From an uncultured Collinsella sp. (GTDB lineage Bacteria > Actinomycetota > Coriobacteriia > Coriobacteriales > Coriobacteriaceae), in contig CABUKY010000036.1 of NCBI GenBank assembly GCA_902492185.1, positions 1 through 13,411 of the forward strand: DNA of 13,411 bases, given 5' to 3'. The notes beneath the pieces were generated by a model. It did not search any database. It was not told where the DNA came from and saw only the letters and a list, made by a program, of their open reading frames with translations. The position numbers were made by a program, and so were the translations under genes. Shown here one piece after another: positions 1 through 7,200 of the stretch (the stretch's first letter is position 1; each line of letters begins with the position of its first letter).

Positions 1-1800
1 TTCCATCTCAAGATCGGTCGGCAGGTACGAGCCCAGCTGGGCCGACTTGGTGTCCTCAAACGCTGCGACCTTGCACTTGTATACCTGGCTCTTGTTGGTA
101 AAGACCAGCAGCTCGTGGGTGTTGGAGGACGGGAACTCGATAAAGGGTTTGTCGCCGTCCTTGTACTTGAGCGTGGTCGCCTTCTTGAGCACGCGGTCCG
201 TCATCTTCTTAAGGTAGCCATCGCGCGAGAGCATGATGGTCACCGGGTACTCCTCAACCTCGGGCTCCAGGCTTACCTCGATAACCTCATGGGGCTCGAT
301 CCTGCCCGTGCGGCGCGGAATCACGTACTTCTTGTTGACCGCGGCCAGCTCGTCGCTGATGACCTTCTTGATGTTCTCCTCGCTGGAGAGGATCTCCTCA
401 AGCTCGGCAATCTCGCCCTCGAGCTTAGCGATGTCCTTGGTGCGGTTGAGGATGTACTCCTCGTTGATGTTGCGGAGCTTAAGCTCGGCAACAAACTCGG
501 CCTGGGTCTCGTCGATGTCGAAACCCTTCATAAGGTTGGGCACGACCTCGGCTTCGAGTTTGGTGCCGCGGATGATGGCGATGGCCTCGTCGATGTCGAG
601 CAAGATCGCCTCAAGGCCGTGCAGCAGGTGCAGGCGCTCGGACTTTTTGCCCAGGTCAAAGTTAATGCGGCGACGCGTGGACTCAATACGCCACTTGACC
701 CACTCGTGCAGAATCTGGCGCACGCCCATAACACGGGGATATCCGTCGACCAGCACGTTAAAGTTGCACGAGAACGAATCCTGCAGCGTGGTCGAGCGGT
801 AGAGCTTGGCCATGAGCTTGTCGGGGTCGACACCGCGCTTAAGGTCGATGGCGATACGCAAGCCCGAGAGGTCGGTTTCGTCGCGGATGTCAGCGATCTC
901 CTTGACCTTGCCCTCTTTGGAGAGCTTAACGATGCGCTCGATGATGACATCGGTCTTGGTGGTGTAGGGGATCTCGTAGACCTCGATGATGCGCTCTTCC
1001 GGAATCCAACGCCAGCGGGAGCGAATCTGGAAGCTGCCAAGGCCGGTCTCGATGATCTTCTCCATCTCCTCGCGGCGGTAGATGATCTCGCCGCCGGTCG
1101 AGAAGTCGGGCATGGGCATGTACTCGAGCAGGTCGCAGTCGGGATCCTGCAGGTAGTGCATGGTGGCGGTGCAGACCTCGTTGAGGTTGAAACCGCAGAT
1201 GTCGGACGCCATGGCGACGCCGATGCCCTTGTTGGCCGAGACGAGGATATTGGGGAACGTGGTGGGCAGCAAACGCGGCTCCTTCATGGCGCCGTCGTAG
1301 CTGTCGACGAAGTCGACCGGGTCCTTGTCGATGTCCTTGAAGATCTCGGCGCTGATGGGGGAGAGCTTGGCCTCGGTATAACGCGATGCGGCGTAGCTCA
1401 GGTCGCCCGAATAGTACTTGCCAAAGTTGCCCTTCGACTCCACGAAGGGCGCAAGCAGCGCTTCGTTGCCGGTGGCCAGGCGCACCATCGTCTCGTAGAT
1501 TGCGGCATCGCCGTGCGGGTTGAGCTTCATGGTTTGGCCCACGATGTTGGCGCTCTTCTGGCGCTCGCCCTTGAGCAGACCCATCTTGTACATGGTGTAG
1601 AGCAGCTTGCGGTGCGAGGGCTTAAAGCCGTCGATCTCGGGGAACGCACGCGAGACGTTGACGCTCATGGCGTAGGGCATGTAGTTGACCTCGAGCGTCT
1701 GCGTGATCGGCTGGTCGGTGACCTCGGAGTGCAGGCCGATGACGTTCTCGGCGTTAACCTGCTTTTTCTTTGGCTGGTTCTTCGTCTTCTTCTTTGCCAC
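1..1800 (-). CDS. Type IIA DNA topoisomerase subunit A (GyrA/ParC-like), 3' end outside window
   Basis: This is the DNA breakage and rejoining subunit of a type IIA topoisomerase, acting with the ATPase subunit encoded just upstream. The 600 visible codons start at a GTG (1800) with AGAGG five bases upstream, opening MAKKKTKNQP. The start region is followed by the winged-helix cleavage domain: RAFPEIDGFKPSHRKLLYTM (residues 51-70), NPHGDAAIYE (94-103), and AASRYTEAKLS, whose Tyr141 matches the catalytic tyrosine of the family's AAMRYTE motif. A Glu-rich helical stretch around residues 440-480 suits the coiled-coil gate, and a C-terminal DNA-wrapping region is beginning at the window edge. At the quinolone-determining site, Ala99 stands where E. 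coli GyrA has Ser83, and Glu103 matches ParC Glu84. The sequence is divergent from housekeeping GyrA, so I call it a second, topoisomerase IV-like enzyme. GyrA versus ParC naming is uncertain. Confidence 0.92.
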   Translation of the reverse strand, partial: MAKKKTKNQPKKKQVNAENVIGLHSEVTDQPITQTLEVNYMPYAMSVNVSRAFPEIDGFKPSHRKLLYTMYKMGLLKGERQKSANIVGQTMKLNPHGDAAIYETMVRLATGNEALLAPFVESKGNFGKYYSGDLSYAASRYTEAKLSPISAEIFKDIDKDPVDFVDSYDGAMKEPRLLPTTFPNILVSANKGIGVAMASDICGFNLNEVCTATMHYLQDPDCDLLEYMPMPDFSTGGEIIYRREEMEKIIETGLGSFQIRSRWRWIPEERIIEVYEIPYTTKTDVIIERIVKLSKEGKVKEIADIRDETDLSGLRIAIDLKRGVDPDKLMAKLYRSTTLQDSFSCNFNVLVDGYPRVMGVRQILHEWVKWRIESTRRRINFDLGKKSERLHLLHGLEAILLDIDEAIAIIRGTKLEAEVVPNLMKGFDIDETQAEFVAELKLRNINEEYILNRTKDIAKLEGEIAELEEILSSEENIKKVISDELAAVNKKYVIPRRTGRIEPHEVIEVSLEPEVEEYPVTIMLSRDGYLKKMTDRVLKKATTLKYKDGDKPFIEFPSSNTHELLVFTNKSQVYKCKVAAFEDTKSAQLGSYLPTDLEME

Positions 1801-1845
1801 GATATCCTCTTGAACTTCTTATAGGCCGTCGTTGTCGATTTGCTG

Positions 1846-3843
1846 CTACTGCAGGTCCAGCTGGTCCAGGTATTCCTTGCCGTGCTCGGAGATATGGCGT
1901 TTGCGGCCTGCCTCGTCGTTGCCCAGCAACAGGTTGAACATGGTCTCCATCTTAGTGACGTCCTCGGGCTCCACCTTGATCAGGCGGCGCGTCTCGGGGT
2001 TCATGGTGGTGAGCCACATCATGTCCGGATCGTTCTCACCAAGACCCTTGGAGCGGTTGATCGAGCACTTTTGGTCGCCGATCTCTTTGAGGATGCCGTT
2101 CTTCTCGAGCTCGGTGTAGGCAAAGTAGGTCTTCTCTTTGCAGTTGATCTCGTAGAGCGGCGACTCGGCGATATACACGTAACCCTCGTCGATAAGTGTG
2201 GGCACCAGGCGGTAGAGCATGGTGAGCACGAGCGTGCGGATGTGATAACCGTCGACGTCGGCATCCGTACAGATGATGACCTTGTTCCAGTTGAGGTTGT
2301 CCAGGTCAAAGGCACCAAGGTTCTTGATGCGCTTGTCCTTGATCTCCACACCGCAGCCCAGCACGCGCATGAGGTCCATGATGATGTCGGACTTAAAGAT
2401 GCGCGGGTAGTCCTCCTTCAGGCAGTTGAGGATCTTGCCGCGGACGGGCATAACGCCCTGGAACTCGGCATCGCGCGAGGTGCGAATGGCGCCTGCTGCC
2501 GAGTCGCCCTCTACGATGTAGATCTCGCGGCGGCTCTTGTCCTTGGAGCGGCAGTCGATGAATTTCTGCACGCGGTTGGCCATGTCGGTCTTCTGCTGCA
2601 GGTTGGTCTTGATGCTCTGTCGCGTCTTCTCGGCATTCTCGCGCGAGCGCTTGTTGATGAGCACCTGCTCCATGATCTTGTTGGCGGCATCTTTGTTCTC
2701 GATCAAGTAGGTCGAGAGGCGCTCCTTAAAGAATGCCGTCATGGCCTGCTGGATAAAGCGGTTATTGATGGCCTTCTTGGTCTGGTTTTCGTAAGACGTC
2801 TGGGTGGAGAAGCAGTTGGTCACCAGCACCAGGCAGTCTTGGACGTCCTGCCATTTGATGCCGCTCTCGTTTTTGTTGTACTTGCCCTGTTGCTTAATGT
2901 AGGCATCGATGGCACTGGTCAGAGCGCTACGGGCCGCTTTCTCGGGCGAGCCGCCGTTCTCGAGCCAGGAGGAGTTGTGGTAGTACTCCTGCATCATAAA
3001 GGTGCGCGAGAAGCACATGCACGCGGTGATCTTTACATTGTAGTCGGGCAGGTCCTCGCGGTCGCGACCGCGGCGGTCGGCCTCGATAAAGAAGGGCTCG
3101 GTAAGGTAGTCGGTGCCGACCTTCTCGAGCACGTAGTCCTCGATGCCCTTGGGGTAGCAAAAGTCCTCTTCGGAAAACTCGCCATCGTCGCCCTCGATGC
3201 GCAGGCGGAAGGTCACGTTGGCGTTGACCACGGCCTGACGGCGCATGGTCTCGCGATACCAATCGTGGGGGATACTGATGGAGGTAAAGACCTCAAGATC
3301 GGGGCGCCACTTGATGGTGGTGCCGGTGCGGTCCTCGTCGCTGGGCTCAATCTCGAGTGCCTTCTTCTTGGCGCCGACGACCTTGCCCTTCTTAAAGTGT
3401 AAGGAGTACTTGTTGCCGTCACGCCAGACGGTGACGTCCATGTACTCGGAAGCGTACTGAGTCGCGCAGGAGCCCAGGCCGTTGGTGCCGAGCGAGAAGT
3501 CGTAGTCGCCGCCCTGGTTGTTGTTATACTTGCCGCCAGCGTAGAGTTCGCAAAAGACGAGCTCCCAGTTAAAGCGCTTCTCGGAAGGGTTCCAGTCGAG
3601 CGGGCAGCCACGGCCATTGTCCTCTACCTGAATGGAGCCATCGCGAAAGGCGGTAAGGGTGATGAGCTTGCCGTAGCCCTGGCGCGCCTCGTCAACGGCG
3701 TTGGACAGGATCTCGAAGGCGGCATGTGCGCAGCCGTCGAGCCCGTCCGAGCCAAAGATGACGGCGGGGCGCAGGCGTACGCGCTCCTCGTCCTTGAGCT
3801 GGCGGATACTGTCGTTACCATAGTTTGCGGTGTTTTTTGCCAT
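1846..3843 (-). CDS. Type IIA DNA topoisomerase subunit B (GyrB/ParE-like ATPase with Toprim)
   Basis: This is the ATP-hydrolysing subunit that drives strand passage by the enzyme whose cleavage subunit follows 45 bases downstream. The 665-residue protein has the normal GyrB/ParE layout without the large insert found in E. coli GyrB. The GHKL ATPase motifs are AFEILSNAVDEA (general base Glu44, Asn48), VEDNGRGCPLD (Asp75, Gly77, Gly79) and GTNGLGSCATQYAS (119-132). The transducer loop is QTK (354-356). The Toprim domain has IYIVEGDSAAGAI (Glu445) and the metal-binding CTDADVDG (Asp527, Asp529, Asp531). SKGLGENDPDMMW (598-610) and a C-terminal EYLDQLDLQ complete it. All key residues are present, so it should be active. 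The ATG at 3843 has only a weak GAGAG-type ribosome site. It is divergent from standard GyrB and probably a topoisomerase IV-type partner, but ParE identity cannot be proved here. Confidence 0.95.
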   Translation of the reverse strand: MAKNTANYGNDSIRQLKDEERVRLRPAVIFGSDGLDGCAHAAFEILSNAVDEARQGYGKLITLTAFRDGSIQVEDNGRGCPLDWNPSEKRFNWELVFCELYAGGKYNNNQGGDYDFSLGTNGLGSCATQYASEYMDVTVWRDGNKYSLHFKKGKVVGAKKKALEIEPSDEDRTGTTIKWRPDLEVFTSISIPHDWYRETMRRQAVVNANVTFRLRIEGDDGEFSEEDFCYPKGIEDYVLEKVGTDYLTEPFFIEADRRGRDREDLPDYNVKITACMCFSRTFMMQEYYHNSSWLENGGSPEKAARSALTSAIDAYIKQQGKYNKNESGIKWQDVQDCLVLVTNCFSTQTSYENQTKKAINNRFIQQAMTAFFKERLSTYLIENKDAANKIMEQVLINKRSRENAEKTRQSIKTNLQQKTDMANRVQKFIDCRSKDKSRREIYIVEGDSAAGAIRTSRDAEFQGVMPVRGKILNCLKEDYPRIFKSDIIMDLMRVLGCGVEIKDKRIKNLGAFDLDNLNWNKVIICTDADVDGYHIRTLVLTMLYRLVPTLIDEGYVYIAESPLYEINCKEKTYFAYTELEKNGILKEIGDQKCSINRSKGLGENDPDMMWLTTMNPETRRLIKVEPEDVTKMETMFNLLLGNDEAGRKRHISEHGKEYLDQLDLQ

Positions 3844-3897
3844 ACTCGCTCTCTCGGTGCTCCCTTGCTGCGTTTAAGTCATATAGATAGTCAAGGT

Positions 3898-3926
3898 AGC
3901 ATAGCCCAGCCCACAGACGATTCCAA
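3898..3926 (-). promoter_or_regulatory. Candidate promoter of the topoisomerase operon
   Basis: On the minus strand TTGGAA (3921-3926) and TATGCT (3898-3903) are separated by exactly 17 bases. Each matches the sigma-70 consensus at four of six positions. Transcription would begin near 3890, giving a leader of about 45 bases before the ATG at 3843. The two hexamers are individually modest, so this is a plausible call and not a firm one. Confidence 0.35.
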
Positions 3927-3937
3927 CCAACACGAAA

Positions 3938-3968
3938 TCCATCGAACAATCGTTCGGAGTTCGATGGA
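3938..3968. repeat. 10-bp perfect inverted repeat enclosing the SOS-like box
   Basis: TCCATCGAAC (3938-3947) and GTTCGATGGA (3959-3968) are perfect reverse complements with an 11-base spacer. The left arm is shared with the SOS-like palindrome, so one half-site can pair with either of two right-hand half-sites. This suggests a composite operator; alternatively it could be a structured leader element if transcribed. Confidence 0.5.
3942..3957. promoter_or_regulatory. LexA-like SOS box
   Basis: The plus strand reads TCGAAC, then AATC, then GTTCGG. The known actinobacterial and Gram-positive LexA operator is TCGAAC-N4-GTTCGA with a CGAAC-N4-GTTCG core. The core is perfect here and only the outermost base on one side differs. 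It lies about 15 bases upstream of the proposed -35 of the topoisomerase operon. A further half-site GTTCGA follows at 3959-3964. LexA binding is inferred from the motif alone, and the position upstream of the promoter is less usual than overlap with it. Confidence 0.45.
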
Positions 3969-3975
3969 GATTCGT

Positions 3976-4012
3976 TTACTCGGACAAAACCGAGTCGGCT
4001 CTGTCCGAGTAA
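3976..4012. repeat. 11-bp perfect inverted repeat with internal half-site
   Basis: TTACTCGGACA (3976-3986) and TGTCCGAGTAA (4002-4012) are perfect reverse complements around a 15-base loop. The loop contains another CCGAGT (3990-3995), which could pair with the left arm instead, and CCGAGTCGG recurs at 4202-4210. It lacks a T-run, so it is not a typical terminator. An operator for an unknown regulator upstream of the topoisomerase genes is the more likely reading. Confidence 0.5.
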
Positions 4013-4153
4013 GTTTGAAGACGGCCGAATGTGTCTTGCTGCGTTTGCGGTTGGATACGCTGTCGAAGACATGTCGTGCGGATTGTTGGCGAAAAGACGC
4101 CGTGCCAAGCTCGAGGCAGAACTCGACTCCCCTGATGATATCTAATGCGAAAT

Positions 4154-4183
4154 GGGCTGGCTCTGGGTATCCAGAACCAGCCC
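4154..4183 (-). terminator. Intrinsic terminator-like hairpin after the surface-protein gene
   Basis: GGGCTGGCTCTGG (4154-4166) pairs with CCAGAACCAGCCC (4171-4183) around a four-base loop. On the minus strand the one imperfect position becomes a G-U wobble, giving a continuous 13-pair stem, flanked by an A-rich 5' side and ATTTCG on the 3' side. It sits about 50 bases past the stop of the 1450-residue surface protein. On the plus strand it is followed by CTTTT but has no gene to serve. Confidence 0.6.
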
Positions 4184-4235
4184 CTTTTGGTGTTCGATGA
4201 GCCGAGTCGGCGTCTCTCGCAAAGGTAACTGAGAG

Positions 4236-7200
4236 CTAGCGAGGCCTATCCGAATTGACCTCATCAGCGGTGTCGGTTTCGAGCGCCGTGCGGCGGGCGC
4301 TGTAGGCGACGAGGCCGGCGCCTGCTGCGGCGAGTGCTGCTGCGGCTGCCGTAAGGGGAGCGTTGACATCGCCCGTGCCCGCAAGCGCGCCCGCTTTTCC
4401 GGGGCGCTTGTTATTGCCGTGATCCTTGCCGCTGCCAGAGCCACTGCCGCTACCGGAGCTGCTTCCGCCGGAGCCGCCACTGCCGTCCGCCGTCATCGGT
4501 GCATCGTGAAGCCCCGTCGTATCCGCGTTGTCGCATACGCCGACCTGAACTTCTGAGCGTTCGCATGCCGCGTCGGGCACATGAAGCTCGTGCAGTACGG
4601 CGCCCAGCGCCGAGTTTGCGCCCGGTCGAATTTCCTCGAGCGTTACGGGATCGAGCGCCACCAGATTACGCGCTTTCGCATATAGCGTTACGCGTTTGCC
4701 CACCTCGTCGCTCCAGCTCTCCGGGATAGCAAAGCTCATGCGGAACTGTGCCGTGCAACCCGGTGCCAGCACGGCGTTGCCGTTGTCGGCTACCAGCGGG
4801 TGCGTTGCAAAACGTGTGCCCAGCGTCTCGAGCGCGTACTTCACGTGTGCCATGTCGTTGGCCGAAGCGTCCTCGGCAAGCTCCGGATCGTAGATCGAAG
4901 CCATGCGTGCGTTCACTCCGAATCCGATGGATGCGCTGGAGAACGGCTGGCTGGAGCCCTCTCGGTACAGATCGATCGTGCCGGCGGTCAGCAAGGTGTT
5001 GCCGTCGTTTCGCACCGTGACCATGAAGGATTCGCCTGCCGCTCCGGGCACCACCGCGCCCGAGGTGGCTACCGCGCCCGTCGGTGTCGCGCATGCCACC
5101 AGAGGCACTTCGATACCGTGTAGCTCTGCCTCGCTCTTCTCTGCACTCACAATGTGCGTGGCGAGCGCCGAGAGCATGCCGCCCGACGTTAAAAATGTCG
5201 TTATCTGATCGACGGGGTGGTCCAGCTCGCACATCACGAACGGCTCCGTGAACAGATCGCCTGCCAAGGTGCTGGCGAAGATGCGGAAGTGCTTGCCCAT
5301 CACTGCTACCGGGTTGCCTTCTTCGTCGTAGGTTTGTCCCACCTTGCCATCGGTGTTCTCTACATAGAGCACGCACCTGCCGTTGTTGCTTACGCTAAAC
5401 GATGCCGGGCCACAGCCTGCGGCACCCACGGGCTGCGTTGCAAATGCCGATGCGCCTCGCGTCCAAGTAATATGCTGCAGTTGTTCGTTGACGGTTGCCA
5501 AAAAGCCCGTGTGCTGCGGCCACGGCACCGCGTGGGGTACTGTGGCATCTGGCGACATAACGCCCCAGCCCGCGATGGACTGGCCGATCACAGCGTACGA
5601 TGCGCAGCCACAACCGCCTGCAGTCTCGTATGCAACGGGCACCACCATTTTGCCGTTGATATTCTCGGGCGCGCCTAGCTCGATACTCGACGGCGCTTGC
5701 GGAAAGCGGAGGACCTGACGGAACGTGAGACTGTCGCCCAAATCATCCGACCACAGGGTAAAGCATTCCAGCGCAACCTCAGCCTCGCTGCCGAGCGCCT
5801 TTTCTGCGGTGGTTCCGCGGCGGTGAAGGTAGGCACCCGACAGGCGCCCGTCGACCAGCGTCTTGCCCACCGTGATACGCGGGCACTGCAGGCAATGGTA
5901 GCCATCCTCCTGAAGGCGGCCGCGCGAGATGCTGCGCCATGACGTGTGCGATACCACGCGAACTCCGTCGTTGCTTATGCGCAGGCGCACAACGGACAGT
6001 ATGCCGGCTGTGCTCGCCGCATCGAAAGGGGTGTTGTCGCCGTCGCGGCGCTCGCCCGAGACCAGCAACACGTAGGCGTCCTGGTTTTCTCTTCCGTCCG
6101 TATATTCCACCACGTCGAAGTCGTAATCGAATATGCCGTCGCGCTCCACGTCGCTCTCGCCAAACCCAAGGGGAAAGTCCACGGGCGTGGGGGCGGACCA
6201 TGTGCCGTTTGCCTTTGTGTGCACCACCAGGCGCGAGCGGCCGTTGTCGCCGTAGCGCACCGAGGCGATACGGAACAGACATTCTACGCCGGCAATCATT
6301 GCCAGCTTCATGTGAGCTTCGCTGAGCACGCCAGCAAACAGCACGTTGTCGCTCGAGGGCTTGATGCCGCCACGCTCGTCTTCCGATACACCGGCAGAAT
6401 TGGCGTTGGGGTTCGCAACGGTGTCTTTCGCCTGCCCGATATGGGTGTACGCATACATCGGCGCGGCGTTTTCGTCGTTCTCCATCAGTGCATGGACGAA
6501 ATGCTCGATCTGTCCTGTGTCGTCGCTTTCTGCATTCGCCTCGAGCTCAATGCGCGCGACCGCTTGATCCCAATCGCGCACGACAGGCGCGACATTCCTT
6601 GCAGTGGCCTTAACCTCGGCGCGTGCGAGCAGCTCGGCGTTGGTGACGATGGTGGCCGATGCGATAAACTGCGGCACACCACCTGCCTCGGCGTTGCCGG
6701 GCGTGCCGAAGCAGGCATCCAACGTATAAGGCGTATCTTCACCCAATGCGAGCTCAGAGCGCTGGAGCACATACTGGTCGCCATCGTTCACCGACATATT
6801 CCACGAATCGAGGAGTGTGGGCCACGACCCCGACCAAGCCTTGGTGGTCCACTTGAACATTACGAACTGGAGTATCACATCGACATCGACGTCTGCACCT
6901 ACGCGCAGTCGCGGAAGCTGGTGTCCATCTGCCTTCTCGTACCCAATGAACAGCGTGAGGGATGCGGCGCCGCGCACGGCAGACGAAGCGACGCCTGCAA
7001 CGCCGGCGCCAAAGGTGACGGCAAGCCCGATTTGGATGGTGAACGAGCCCGAGGTGTTTGAATAGTCGAGCGAAATGTTTTTAAAAAACGCCGCGCCGCT
7101 GCCGTGCGTGTGGGCACCCACGGCGAGTGCCAGCTTCGCCAGCACCCAGGGGTTGACGTTTAGGAAAAACGGCACCGGTCCCAAGGTAAACTGCTCGGTC

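Larger units (their letters stand above)
3844..4235. other. Intergenic region between topoisomerase operon and surface-protein gene
   Basis: This 392-base gap contains the candidate promoter, the two inverted repeats and the SOS-like box listed separately, plus a hairpin at 4154-4183. Short reading frames cross it on both strands but run through these palindromes and into the topoisomerase gene, with no ribosome site or recognisable protein. I see no gene in 4013-4150. Confidence 0.6.

Noticed and set aside
115..1824. Plus-strand open frame of 569 codons opposite the topoisomerase A gene
   Set aside because: It is an antisense shadow caused by strong codon bias; its Leu/Val/Asp-rich product resembles no protein, while the minus strand has clear catalytic motifs.
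1840..3402. Plus-strand open frame of 520 codons opposite the topoisomerase B gene
   Set aside because: It is antisense to a well-conserved GHKL/Toprim gene and lacks a ribosome site or recognisable domains.
3815..4108. Minus-strand 97-codon frame upstream of topoisomerase B
   Set aside because: It overlaps the start of the topoisomerase gene, runs through both inverted repeats and the promoter, and has no family features.
3724..4200. Plus-strand frame across the intergenic region
   Set aside because: It begins inside the topoisomerase gene and runs through the palindromes and the terminator hairpin; no ribosome site before its internal ATG at 3964.
5946..7061. Plus-strand 371-codon frame and similar frames opposite the surface protein
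   Set aside because: The opposite strand carries one uninterrupted 1450-codon gene with signal peptide and anchor, so these are shadows.
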